64,000 nucleotides of DNA from Acidimicrobiia bacterium (GTDB lineage: Bacteria; Actinomycetota; Acidimicrobiia; Acidimicrobiales; SKKL01): the NCBI GenBank assembly GCA_041676705.1, contig JBAYRL010000001.1, forward strand, positions 372,001 through 436,000, in the 5' to 3' direction. The position numbers were made by a program, and so were the translations under genes. The stretch's first letter is position 1. Each line of letters begins with the position of its first letter. The notes below the pieces were generated by a model. It saw only the letters and a list, made by a program, of their open reading frames with translations, did not search any database and was not told where the DNA came from. This document shows positions 36,073-43,928 of this stretch, one piece after another.

Positions 36073-36119
36073 ATAGGTTATGTCTATGTGTTCATGCTGA
36101 ATTGATATAGACTTACTAT
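36073..36119 (+). promoter_or_regulatory. OxyR-like box upstream of ahpC
   Basis: ATAG-N7-CTAT at 36073-36087 matches the half-site of the OxyR consensus (ATAG-N7-CTAT-N7-ATAG-N7-CTAT). A second, imperfect element ATAG-N5-CTAT lies at 36107-36119. The pair ends 35 bases before the ahpC ATG. This fits control by the OxyR at 613-1536. The second element does not have the canonical 7-base spacing. Confidence 0.5.
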
Positions 36120-36154
36120 CGTAACTTGCTCCCGACTATGAGGATTGTCAATCG

Positions 36155-36718
36155 ATGTCTCTGATTAACACCGAAATTAAGAATTTCACCGCCCAAGCTT
36201 TCCACAACGGCGAATTCGTTGAAGTAACCGACGCCGACCTCCGCGGAAAATGGTCAGTGGTTTTCTTCTATCCAGCCGACTTTACCTTTGTCTGCCCCAC
36301 CGAACTAGGCGACCTAGCCGACAACTATGACGAGTTCCAACGGCTCGGGGTCGAAATTTATTCGGTTTCAACCGACACCCATTTCACCCACAAGGCTTGG
36401 CACGCCAGCTCTGATACCATCGGCAAAATTCGCTATCCCATGGTTGGTGACCCAACTGGAACCATCAGCCGAAACTTCGAAGTCATGATCGAAGAAAAGG
36501 GCCTAGCCGACCGAGGCACCTTCGTAGTTGACCCCGACGGCAAGATCCAGATCATCGAAATCAACGCTGGTGACATTGGTCGAAACGCCACTGAGCTGCT
36601 CCGCAAGATCAAGGCTGCTCAATACGTGCGCCAAAACCCGAATGAGGTTTGCCCAGCCAAATGGGAAGAAGGCGACGACACTTTGTCCCCCTCCCTAGAC
36701 CTAGTGGGCAAGATCTAA
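36155..36718 (+). CDS. ahpC: alkyl hydroperoxide reductase C (2-Cys peroxiredoxin)
   Basis: 187-residue typical 2-Cys peroxiredoxin of the AhpC/Prx1 group. The peroxidatic cysteine is in FTFVCPTELGDL near residue 47 and the resolving cysteine in NEVCPAKWEEGD near 166. Phe and Thr/Arg active-site residues are in place. It reduces H2O2 and organic peroxides with electrons from AhpF, encoded directly downstream. The presence of AhpF and the enterobacterial-type C-terminus distinguish it from the AhpD-dependent mycobacterial AhpC. A strong terminator separates the two genes, so ahpC may be expressed in excess. Confidence 0.97.
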   Translation: MSLINTEIKNFTAQAFHNGEFVEVTDADLRGKWSVVFFYPADFTFVCPTELGDLADNYDEFQRLGVEIYSVSTDTHFTHKAWHASSDTIGKIRYPMVGDPTGTISRNFEVMIEEKGLADRGTFVVDPDGKIQIIEINAGDIGRNATELLRKIKAAQYVRQNPNEVCPAKWEEGDDTLSPSLDLVGKI

Positions 36719-36746
36719 CTAGTCAGCCGCACTAGCCAATCCTCAC

Positions 36747-36790
36747 CGGTGTGGGTGTCTGTAACGGCATTCACCCACACCGTGTTTTTT
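36747..36790 (+). terminator. terminator between ahpC and ahpF
   Basis: An 11-bp perfect stem CGGTGTGGGTG (36747-36757) and CACCCACACCG (36772-36782) with a 14-base loop is followed by TGTTTTTT. It lies inside the ahpC-ahpF intergenic region and probably attenuates read-through into ahpF. Confidence 0.88.
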
Positions 36791-36853
36791 CAACCGCCGG
36801 TCACCACCGCCACGTTTCCCCTACGTTTGCCATCTCGATCGCAGGAGTAATTA

Positions 36854-38461
36854 ATGCTCGATTCATCTCTCGCCGCCCAACTTAAGACCCACCTGGAAAA
36901 GATCACGAAACCGATCGAGCTGGTGGCCACTCTTGACGACGGAGCCAAATCAGCGGAATTGATGCAGCTACTCAATCAAATTGCCTCGCTTTCCGAGAAG
37001 ATCTCGGTACTAGAGGCCGACGCTGACGTTCGACGCCCATCATTTGCGATCCGTCGAGCTGATTCAGAGATCTCGGTGCGCTTTGCGGGAATCCCCCTAG
37101 GTCACGAATTCACCTCGTTGGTATTGGCTCTTCTCCAAGTAGGAGGCCACCCATCCACGGCTTCTCCCGACCTGTTAGACCAAATCCGAAACTTAGACGG
37201 TGACTACGAATTCGAAACCTTTTTCTCGCTGTCGTGCCAGAACTGCCCAGATGTAGTTCAGGCCCTGAACCTGATGAGCATTATCAACCCTCGGATTCGC
37301 CACACCTCCATCGACGGTGCGGTCTTCCAAGACGAGGTAGACGCCCGTGGTGTGATGGCAGTGCCAACAGTTTTTCTAAACGGGGAAATGTTCGATCAGG
37401 GCCGCATGACACTTGAACAAATCATGGCCAAACTAGACACTGGTGCGGCCGAGCGTGCCACCGCTGAGATCGACGCCAAAGACCCCTTCGATGTATTGGT
37501 GATCGGTGGTGGCCCGGCCGGAGCTACCGCCTCCATCTACGCTGCTCGCAAAGGTATTCGAACTGGTGTTTTGGCCGAACGCTTTGGCGGACAAGTGCTT
37601 GACACCATGTCGATCGAGAACTTTATTTCAGTGCCCCACACCGAAGGCCCCCAGCTAGTGGCGGCCATGGAACAACACGTCAAAGAATACGACGTGGATG
37701 TAATGGACCTACAACAAGCAGTCGAGCTGGTGCCTGCTGGCGACGACGGTTTGGCCGAAGTGAAACTGGCTTCGGGTGCGTCACTTCGCTCGAAGACCAT
37801 TATTTTGTCGACCGGTGCTCGCTGGCGACAAATGAATGTGCCGGGCGAAAACGAATACCGCAATAAGGGCGTTACCTACTGTCCACACTGTGACGGCCCG
37901 CTGTTTAAAGGTAAACGAGTGGCCGTGATCGGCGGTGGCAACTCGGGTATTGAAGCCGCCATCGACCTGGCTGGAGTGGTGTCTCATGTGACGGTGCTCG
38001 AATTTGAAGGAGTACTTCGAGCTGACGATGTTCTACAGCGCAAGGCGCAAAGCCTGCCGAATGTGGAAATCATCACGAACGCTGCCACCACCGAAGTAGT
38101 GGGCGATGGTGACCGTGTGACCGCTCTGCGCTACAACGATCGTGTTTCGGGCCAAGCCAACCAGGTTGAGCTTGACGGAGTGTTTGTGCAGATTGGTCTT
38201 TTGCCCAATACCGAATGGCTAGCTGGCACCGTTGAGTTGTGTCCGCGAGGCGAAATTGTGATCGACAGCCGTGGCCAAACGTCGTTGCCGGGGGTGTTCG
38301 CAGCTGGTGATTGCACCACCGTGCCTTATAAGCAGATCGTGATCGCCATGGGTGCCGGGTCTACCGCCGCACTGTCGGCCTTTGACCATCTCATCCGTAC
38401 ATCGGCACCACAAGTCGAAACTGCCGAAACTGTGGAAACTACCGAAGCAGCGTTGGTGTAA
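36854..38461 (+). CDS. ahpF: alkyl hydroperoxide reductase F
   Basis: 535-residue flavoprotein disulfide reductase that transfers electrons from NADH to AhpC. The N-terminal tandem thioredoxin folds (residues 1-200) carry CQNC at 128-131. A linker is followed by a thioredoxin-reductase-like module with FAD motif VIGGGPAGATASIYAARKG, the redox centre CPHC at 343-346, NAD motif VIGGGNSGIEAA and the closing GVFAAGDCTTVPYKQIV. The length and both cysteine pairs match E. coli AhpF. It is linked to ahpC across a terminator. Confidence 0.97.
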   Translation: MLDSSLAAQLKTHLEKITKPIELVATLDDGAKSAELMQLLNQIASLSEKISVLEADADVRRPSFAIRRADSEISVRFAGIPLGHEFTSLVLALLQVGGHPSTASPDLLDQIRNLDGDYEFETFFSLSCQNCPDVVQALNLMSIINPRIRHTSIDGAVFQDEVDARGVMAVPTVFLNGEMFDQGRMTLEQIMAKLDTGAAERATAEIDAKDPFDVLVIGGGPAGATASIYAARKGIRTGVLAERFGGQVLDTMSIENFISVPHTEGPQLVAAMEQHVKEYDVDVMDLQQAVELVPAGDDGLAEVKLASGASLRSKTIILSTGARWRQMNVPGENEYRNKGVTYCPHCDGPLFKGKRVAVIGGGNSGIEAAIDLAGVVSHVTVLEFEGVLRADDVLQRKAQSLPNVEIITNAATTEVVGDGDRVTALRYNDRVSGQANQVELDGVFVQIGLLPNTEWLAGTVELCPRGEIVIDSRGQTSLPGVFAAGDCTTVPYKQIVIAMGAGSTAALSAFDHLIRTSAPQVETAETVETTEAALV

Positions 38462-38610
38462 CCGCACTTCAAGCAACAGACTCATGGTCCCCCTCTAGAA
38501 TCATGCTTTAGATTTCTAGACGTTTTAAGCTGACTTAATAGTCAACTTAGGTTATGCCTAGTCTCTTGTGGGTCGATAGTTGTCAGGCACTAGTGGCGTG
38601 GTAGGTCAGA

Positions 38611-39159
38611 CTAGGCACGGTGTTCGGTCCATTTTGCACCATCCCAGTATTGTTGTGCTGAGAGGCCGTCCGGAGCTGGATACCAACCGGCGGGGGCACT
38701 TGGTTTGACGTTTGTAGCGCTAGCTATACCACTACCTGTCGATGGCATTGATATTTGGTTGTTGCTATATGTTGCTATTGGTTGGCCACCTGCGGACTGC
38801 CAAGCCTTGTTGATTTCTGCCTGATAATAAATAACACCAATTGACATTACGTAGTTAAGTAATAGTCCTATCCAGCCGCTGGCGCTTGGGTATAAGCCTC
38901 GTTGTTGTTGCAAAGCGTTGATTCTCTGACCAGTGTTATACGAGCTTACTATCGCGGGCACAATAATTAACCCACCAGGGAATATAGCTAAAACTGCTCG
39001 CCCCGGATTCACTGGTATACCGTTATCACGCATTTCGCGGTTAATACGGTAATACCAGAATAGAAAATAAATGCCAAGAGTTACGATGCTGAGGAGCCAG
39101 GGGGCCCAAGCAGATTGAATTTTGCCGTTTAGGCTCGAGGTATAGTTGGTTGTGCCCAC
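38611..39159 (-). CDS. DUF4234 + DUF2510 membrane protein
   Basis: 182-residue protein. The N-terminal DUF4234 part has three to four helices (PWLLSIVTLGIYFLFWYYR, RAVLAIFPGGLIIVPAIV, GLLLNYVMSIGVIYYQ). A Ser/Asn-rich linker follows. The last 27 residues are a DUF2510 motif (PAGWYPAPDG, YWDGAKWTEHRA), a short WW-like module typical of actinobacteria. Function unknown. It may be involved in envelope processes. The upstream region holds a decayed toxin-antitoxin module. Confidence 0.8.
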   Translation of the reverse strand: MGTTNYTSSLNGKIQSAWAPWLLSIVTLGIYFLFWYYRINREMRDNGIPVNPGRAVLAIFPGGLIIVPAIVSSYNTGQRINALQQQRGLYPSASGWIGLLLNYVMSIGVIYYQAEINKAWQSAGGQPIATYSNNQISMPSTGSGIASATNVKPSAPAGWYPAPDGLSAQQYWDGAKWTEHRA

Positions 39160-39532
39160 GAATAGAGCTCCATATCTTAAGCTGTGTGAAGTTTGTTGTC
39201 CACAAAATAAGTCTTAGTATTGAACTTTGCTCATCATAGCCCAGGTATTCTTTGCGGCTTAGCCTATAGTAGGATTTCTGCTACTGATTTGCCGCTGGTA
39301 TGTCGTGGCTTGCTTTTCCAGCACCGCTAGAGGGTTCTGAGATTCGTAGGCACGTTTAGGAACTAAGCTCTGCGGGCAACAAGTACTGCTGCTACGAACT
39401 CAACCCTCTCGTTATTACTGTGGGTTAGACGAGTGAATTGTTCAACCTGAATGTCTCTTTCCATCTGGTAACCAATTCTTGGACGAGTGGAAACACGATT
39501 TTGGCAGTGTGAACTGCTCACAGATTTACTAC
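39160..39532. other. 373-base intergenic region with long hairpin
   Basis: No gene is seen. The region contains a long imperfect inverted repeat (39329-39409) and short inverted segments nearer the hipA remnant. It may be part of the left border of the mobile material that carries the toxin-antitoxin remnants and the ars operon. Confidence 0.5.
39329..39409. repeat. imperfect inverted repeat, 18 paired bases with bulges
   Basis: The left arm (39329-39349) contains AGAGGGTT, GAG and TTCGTAG separated by a 2-base and a 1-base insertion. The right arm (39392-39409) is the exact complement CTACGAA, CTC, AACCCTCT. The roughly 42-base interior holds a smaller hairpin GTTTAG-GAA-CTAAGC. There is no following T-tract. 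It could be a structured RNA, the end of a mobile element or a recombination site. Confidence 0.6.
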
Positions 39533-39685
39533 CTATTGCAGTGATCTGCCTCCACCGTTTTCGTATTTACCACGCCCACGATCTGCTACATGGGCGTAGC
39601 GCAGACGTAAGTCCCACGGGCGTTTGGCGGTGATATCGGCCACATGGAAATCACCCCACCAACACGCAAGAGTGCGCTTATTCAT
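39533..39685 (-). pseudogene. truncated HipA-like toxin gene
   Basis: A 50-residue frame starts with an ATG inside the end of the HipB-like gene, the usual hipB-hipA overlap. Its first 30 residues (LACWWGDFHVADITAKRPWD and LRLRY) resemble the N-terminus of actinobacterial HipA kinases. After that the sequence departs into a Gly/Arg-rich run and stops, so the kinase domain is gone. The resemblance is judged from memory of the family over a short stretch. Confidence 0.5.
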
Positions 39686-39914
39686 CCTTGACATCAAGTC
39701 GGGCAGTGACGAACACCCCTAGCAACCGTAAAATCTTGAACGCACGCTCGATTTGTTGGACTGCTGGTCCCAGTTCAAGACGGGTAATGGCCGTGCGTTA
39801 TATGCCAACATGATCGGCGAGTTCAGCTTGGGTGAAACCCCGGATACAACGCGCTTCGCTGATGGTGCGGCCAATGTCAGCACCCTCCGGCAGCACCAAC
39901 TCGTATGCGGTCAT
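39678..39914 (-). pseudogene. HipB-like antitoxin gene with in-frame stop
   Basis: Read on the minus strand from ATG 39914, the frame encodes an XRE helix-turn-helix antitoxin of 78 codons: GADIGRTISEARCIRGFTQA, ELADHVGI, then a TAA at 39798-39800, then RTAITRLELGPAVQQIERAF and KILRLLGVFVTARLDV. The stop falls exactly between the two helices of the DNA-binding motif, where relatives have a serine. One base change (TCA to TAA) would explain it. The reading frame is otherwise intact on both sides, so the inactivation is recent. Confidence 0.8.
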
Positions 39915-40031
39915 ATTTACACATCAACACAATTCCATCAGTTGTGTAGATTTCTCCACAACTGCTAAACCAGCCACAAGTGGACATATCTCCACTACAA
40001 GACATACCGGTATCAGTTCCATTGGCCTGGC

Positions 40032-40421
40032 TCAAGCGCTGTGTTCCTGCGTCGCCCGAACGAGCCCTCCCAGGTTGGGATCGAGCACACCAGATAGTAT
40101 TGCCAAGGTTTCGGGCACGATCGCGTAGTAGGCCCACTTGCCCCGTTGCTCGCGCGTAACCAGGCCGGCATTTACGAGCTGCTTCATATGATGTGACACG
40201 GTGGGTTGAGACAAACCGACTGGCTCGGTTAGATCGCACACACACGCCTCCCCGCCAGAATGCGCGGCGATCATCGACAACAGCCGCACACGGGTTGGAT
40301 CGCCCAACGCCTTGAAGACTCGCGCTAGGCGCTGCGCGTTCTCGATGTCCATCACGCCCGAGGTTACCGGCGTACAGCGGCCAGCAGCATCCATTGGTAG
40401 TAGAGGGAGTGAAGTCGTCAT
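40032..40421 (-). CDS. arsR: ArsR-family arsenite-responsive repressor
   Basis: 129-residue winged-helix repressor. The DNA-recognition helices are in LSQPTVSHHMKQLVNAGLV. The metalloid site is the CVC pair in GEACVCDLTEPV near residues 60-62, preceding the helix-turn-helix as in ArsR proteins that bind As(III) with cysteines there. It is divergent from arsM with about 90 bases between. A 16-base palindrome in that interval is the likely operator. The N-terminal 25 residues are probably disordered or the start lies at a later Met. Confidence 0.9.
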   Translation of the reverse strand: MTTSLPLLPMDAAGRCTPVTSGVMDIENAQRLARVFKALGDPTRVRLLSMIAAHSGGEACVCDLTEPVGLSQPTVSHHMKQLVNAGLVTREQRGKWAYYAIVPETLAILSGVLDPNLGGLVRATQEHSA

Positions 40422-40451
40422 GATTCCACTCTAGCTCAACATATTGACAAA

Positions 40452-40467
40452 TATCGATGCATCGATA
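40452..40467. promoter_or_regulatory. candidate ArsR operator
   Basis: TATCGATGCATCGATA is a perfect 16-base palindrome in the arsR-arsM divergent interval. A further ATCGAT follows at 40471-40476, so the half-site appears three times. Position and symmetry fit the repressor encoded at 40032-40421. Confidence 0.6.
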
Positions 40468-40511
40468 ATCATCGATATGATTAAGTTCATCCCACAGGAA
40501 CGGAACACACC

Positions 40512-41294
40512 ATGACCAAAGTCAATGAACTCCGCGAGCAAGTTCGCCTTCGCTATGCCGAGGCCGCGACAGCGGTTAAGGCTGGCGCCCGCAATGCTGA
40601 GCTGATGATCAAAGACTCGACCGACGATTCATCGTGTTGCGGCGAAACCGCAATGGAATGGACCTTCGGAGCTGGCCTATATGACGCAGCGACAACCGCC
40701 GGGCTGCCAATTGAGGCGATAGAGGCAAGTTTGGGTTGCGGTAACCCGACCGCGGTGGCCGAGCTACACGAAGGCGAACGAGTTCTCGACCTTGGCTCAG
40801 GCGGTGGCATCGATGTGCTGCTTTCCGCCAAGCGCGTCGGTCCTACAGGGTTCGCCTATGGGGTGGACATGACCGACGAAATGCTGAACCTCGCCCGCGA
40901 GAATGCCGCCAAAGCCGAAGCCACCAATGTCGAGTTCTTGAAAGGCACCATCGAAGACGTGCCTCTGCCCGATGGCTCCGTGGACGTGGTGATTTCCAAC
41001 TGTGTCATCAACCTCTCCACCGACAAAGCTGCCGTCCTCGCCGAAATGTTCCGTGTTCTGTCCCCCGGTGGACGTATCGGGGTCTCCGATGTCGTAGCCG
41101 AGGACCATCTCACTCCTGACCAGCGGGCAGAGCGCGGCTCATACGTAGGTTGCATTGCCGGTGCGCTCTCCCGATCCGAATTCCTCGACGGTCTGACCGC
41201 GGTTGGGTTCACCGAAGCCACCGTAGAGTTCACCCACGAAGCTGCTGATGGTATTCATTCCGCCATCATTCGTGCTGTGAAGCCTGCCGCGTGA
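40512..41294 (+). CDS. arsM: arsenite S-adenosylmethionine methyltransferase
   Basis: 260-residue SAM methyltransferase that methylates As(III). The SAM motif VLDLGSGGGIDVLLSAKRVG is near residue 93. Cysteines conserved in ArsM are in DSSCCGETAMEW, EASLGCGNP, ISNCVINLS and GSYVGCIAGA. It is first in the plus-strand ars operon arsM-acr3-arsC and overlaps acr3 by 4 bases. Methylated arsenicals are either volatilised or exported. Confidence 0.95.
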   Translation: MTKVNELREQVRLRYAEAATAVKAGARNAELMIKDSTDDSSCCGETAMEWTFGAGLYDAATTAGLPIEAIEASLGCGNPTAVAELHEGERVLDLGSGGGIDVLLSAKRVGPTGFAYGVDMTDEMLNLARENAAKAEATNVEFLKGTIEDVPLPDGSVDVVISNCVINLSTDKAAVLAEMFRVLSPGGRIGVSDVVAEDHLTPDQRAERGSYVGCIAGALSRSEFLDGLTAVGFTEATVEFTHEAADGIHSAIIRAVKPAA

Positions 41295-42403
41295 CCAGAG
41301 CGAACGAGATGAGCACGGTAGTGGCGCCGGTCATGGAAAGTGCTCGGCGGTTGTCAACACTCGACCGATGGCTGCCCGCTTGGATCGGGCTCGCAATGGT
41401 CGCCGGGGTCCTGCTCGGCCGGTTTGTGCCTACAATTTCTGATCTGCTCACCCGCATGGAAGTCGCCGGTATCTCGGTGCCGATCGCTCTGGGTCTGCTG
41501 GTGATGATGTATCCAGTGCTAGCAAAGGTGCGCTATGACAAGGTGGCTGCCATCACCGGTGACAAGAAACTGTTAACTTCCTCGCTCGTGCTTAACTGGC
41601 TGGTCGGGCCGGCGGTGATGTTCACTCTGGCCTGGGTATTCCTGGCTGATCTGCCCGAATACCGAACAGGTCTTATCATCGTGGGCTTGGCCCGCTGTAT
41701 CGCGATGGTAGTGATTTGGAACGACCTCGCCTGCGGTGATCGGGAAGCCACAGCGGTGCTCGTCGCGATCAACTCGATATTCCAAGTCATCGCGTTCTCG
41801 TTTCTCGGCTGGTTCTACCTTTCCCTCCTTCCCAGTTGGCTGGGTCTGGACACCCAGGACCTGAACGTCTCCCTCGCTAAAATCACGCTTAATGTCTTGG
41901 TTTTCCTCGGAATCCCGCTGGTCGCTGGTTTCGCATCGCGCTGGCTTGGCGAGCACCGGCGCGACCGGGCTTGGTATGAAGATAGCTTCCTCCCGCTAAT
42001 CGGTCCGTGGGCGCTCTACGGACTGCTTTTCACCATCGTGCTGTTGTTCGCCCTCCAAGGAGACCAGATCATCAGCCGACCTCTCGATGTGGCTCGGATC
42101 GCGCTGCCGCTGCTGGTCTACTTCACACTCGTGTGGTTCACCGGCTTGCTCCTCGGTAAAGGCCTCGGCCTCAGCTACGCCCGCTCCACGACGTTGGCGT
42201 TTACTGCAGCTGGCAATAACTTCGAGCTTGCCATCGCCGTGGCGATTGGGACCTTCGGCGCTACCTCAGGCCAGGCCCTGGCCGGTGTGGTTGGTCCGCT
42301 AATTGAAGTGCCTGTCCTCGTGGCCTTGGTCTACGTCTCACTCTGGGCTGCCCGCCGCTGGTTCCACATCGATCCCTACCAACCTGAAACTACACCACCA
42401 TGA
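41291..42403 (+). CDS. acr3: Acr3-type arsenite efflux permease
   Basis: 370-residue member of the bile/arsenite/riboflavin transporter superfamily with ten helices. The Acr3 hallmark cysteine is in IIVGLARCIAMVVIWNDLACG, and the fourth-helix and ninth-helix segments (TLAFTAAGNNFELAIAVAIG) are present. It exports arsenite from the cytoplasm using the proton gradient. GTG at 41291 overlaps the arsM stop by 4 bases; an ATG at 41309 is an alternative. arsC overlaps its stop by 4 bases. Confidence 0.95.
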   Translation: MTRANEMSTVVAPVMESARRLSTLDRWLPAWIGLAMVAGVLLGRFVPTISDLLTRMEVAGISVPIALGLLVMMYPVLAKVRYDKVAAITGDKKLLTSSLVLNWLVGPAVMFTLAWVFLADLPEYRTGLIIVGLARCIAMVVIWNDLACGDREATAVLVAINSIFQVIAFSFLGWFYLSLLPSWLGLDTQDLNVSLAKITLNVLVFLGIPLVAGFASRWLGEHRRDRAWYEDSFLPLIGPWALYGLLFTIVLLFALQGDQIISRPLDVARIALPLLVYFTLVWFTGLLLGKGLGLSYARSTTLAFTAAGNNFELAIAVAIGTFGATSGQALAGVVGPLIEVPVLVALVYVSLWAARRWFHIDPYQPETTPP

Positions 42404-42807
42404 CCACTTCCAAACCGAAACCGACTGTCCTATTTGTTTGTGTCCACAACGCGGGCCGCTCACAAATGGCCGCCGGGCTGCTCGCTCACCTGGCAGGTGA
42501 TCGGATCGACGTGCGATCTGCCGGGTCTGAGCCCGCCAACCAGCTCAACCCAGCCGTCGTAAACGTGATGCACGAGGTCGGCATCGACATCACCGCCGAG
42601 TTCCCCAAGCTGCTCACCACCGACGCAGTGAAGGCCGCTGATGTTGTAATCACGATGGGTTGCGGCGATACCTGCCCTATCTTCCCCGGCAAACGCTACG
42701 AAGACTGGCAGCTCGATGACCCCGCTGGCCAGGGCATTGAGGCTGTCCGACCGATCCGGGACGAAATCGAGCGCCGCGTTCGCGAGCTCATCGCCCAACT
42801 CACCTGA
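42400..42807 (+). CDS. arsC: arsenate reductase, low-MW phosphatase type
   Basis: 135-residue ArsC of the low-molecular-weight tyrosine phosphatase fold. The P-loop CVHNAGRSQ begins at Cys14, and the redox pair is in MGCGDTCPIFPG near residues 88-92. The aspartate loop is DWQLDDPAGQG. It reduces arsenate to arsenite for export by Acr3, with electrons probably from thioredoxin or a mycothiol system. It is the last gene of the ars operon. About 30 bases after its stop the sequence runs into a truncated Doc toxin in the opposite orientation. Confidence 0.94.
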   Translation: MTTSKPKPTVLFVCVHNAGRSQMAAGLLAHLAGDRIDVRSAGSEPANQLNPAVVNVMHEVGIDITAEFPKLLTTDAVKAADVVITMGCGDTCPIFPGKRYEDWQLDDPAGQGIEAVRPIRDEIERRVRELIAQLT

Positions 42808-42837
42808 CCCAACCCGCAATCCGCTACGCAACCAACG

Positions 42838-42968
42838 AAAAGTCCAGGCGTATGCAGTGCACTATCGGCCAGATCAATACGACTGGCTTTAGTCAAAGTC
42901 GCCGTATCAATACCGGTGACTTGTTCTGCCAACCAAAGATATTCAGCCAACCCGAGGTAGCGCGTCAC
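42838..42968 (-). pseudogene. truncated Doc/Fic-type toxin gene
   Basis: From GTG 42968, overlapping the antitoxin stop by 4 bases, the frame encodes about 44 residues resembling the N-terminus of death-on-curing toxins (TRYLGLAEYLWLAEQVTGID, then ASRIDLADSALHTPG). Similarity stops at about 42838 and the frame continues meaninglessly through the end of the ars operon. The catalytic HxFx-type Fic motif is absent, so the toxin is dead. The break marks a recombination junction with the ars operon. Confidence 0.65.
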
Positions 42969-43174
42969 CGAGCCAAACGGTCCAGTAATTCTTTATCCCG
43001 CTCCAGGAGACGCTTCGCCCGCTCAGTGAAATCCTCGTCAGCCCGCACACGCTCAATCTCAGCCTCCAGTGAATCAACAATCAACCGATTCACACTGGTG
43101 CCCCTTACCCGTGCTACCGCCTCAGCATCCTCGGCAAGTTCTTGCGGCAACCGCACCGTCGTCTGCTTAGTCAT
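42965..43174 (-). CDS. ribbon-helix-helix antitoxin (orphan)
   Basis: 69-residue CopG/Arc-type antitoxin starting at ATG 43174 (TKQTTVRLPQELAEDAEAVA, RGTSVNRLIVDSLEAEI), with a charged C-terminal helix that would bind the toxin. The longer frame upstream is not real, because the family begins directly with the beta strand. The partner Doc toxin directly downstream is truncated, leaving this antitoxin as an orphan. It may still bind DNA and autoregulate. Confidence 0.82.
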   Translation of the reverse strand: MTKQTTVRLPQELAEDAEAVARVRGTSVNRLIVDSLEAEIERVRADEDFTERAKRLLERDKELLDRLAR

Positions 43175-43241
43175 GACCACATGATACCGCGATAGCGCGA
43201 ACTGTGTGCGCCGGGAAGCACCAAAGGCGGTGGCAAGGTGA

Positions 43242-43649
43242 CCTGATCCCGTCGATATCGACAAACTCGACATACCCCGATCATTCTTCGACCACCACCC
43301 CACAAGCAACGGCCGCACCGAAGTCGGGATCGATCATGCCTATGCCCTGACCAGCTACGCCGTCCAAGGCTCCACCCACCACCTATCCACCAGCCGAATC
43401 GACGCCACCACCACCCGAGCCGAAACCTACGTAAACATCACCCGCGGACGTGAAGCCAACCACCTTTACCTCACCCCCACCACCAACCCCTTAGACGGAG
43501 AAACACTCCCGAAACTAGCGGCTCCTCCGGCCGACCAGACCGTGACCGAACGCCTTCAACGCTCCACCAACGAAATCACCGCCTGGGAACTCGCCCACCC
43601 CACCAACCGGTTCAACGGTCCAGAACCGGGAATTGTGATCGACTTCTGA
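43242..43649 (+). pseudogene. C-terminal fragment of a MobF/TraA-type conjugative relaxase-helicase
   Basis: An open frame without a usable start follows a stop at 43239-43241. It encodes about 135 residues that match the end of TraA-type relaxase/helicases: GIDHAYALTSYAVQGSTHHL, then TYVNITRGREANHLYL and a hydrophilic tail ending at TGA 43647. The YAVQGST segment is the helicase motif V/VI region seen in RecD-like enzymes. The bulk of the gene, including the relaxase tyrosines, is missing. It is evidence that an integrated plasmid or conjugative element once occupied the site. Confidence 0.75.
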
Positions 43650-43718
43650 AAAGTGAAGATCCAGGCTTCCGGGCGGCCTAGTGGCACTAAACGTAACCAC
43701 TTAGCTCAGGAGATCACC

Positions 43719-43928
43719 ATGTCCCCAACCGAAACCACTGAACCAGCAGTACTCACCATCGAAGAAGCAGCAACACTCCTGCGAATAAGCCGCAACGCCG
43801 CCTACGCAGCCGCCCGACAATGGCGAACAACCAACGGCCAAACCGGTCTCCCCTGCATCGAAATCGGCCGAACCCTCCGAGTCCCACGCGCCGACCTCGA
43901 CCGACTGCTCGGACGACAAGCAGCTTGA
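43719..43928 (+). CDS. excisionase-like helix-turn-helix protein
   Basis: 69-residue AlpA/MerR-type winged helix protein. Its core is VLTIEEAATLLRISRNAAYA, followed by GLPCIEIGRTLRVPRADLDR, the standard pattern of excisionase-family DNA-binding proteins. ATG 43719 is preceded by AGGAG at good spacing. A longer frame from 43653 is not supported. Position next to a relaxase tail suggests it belonged to the same mobile element. No integrase is present in the window. Confidence 0.8.
   Translation: MSPTETTEPAVLTIEEAATLLRISRNAAYAAARQWRTTNGQTGLPCIEIGRTLRVPRADLDRLLGRQAA

Noticed and set aside
39329..39409. integron attC site
   Set aside because: One arm contains a GTTRRRY-like heptamer, but core sites are not in the correct order and orientation, and no integrase or cassette array is present.
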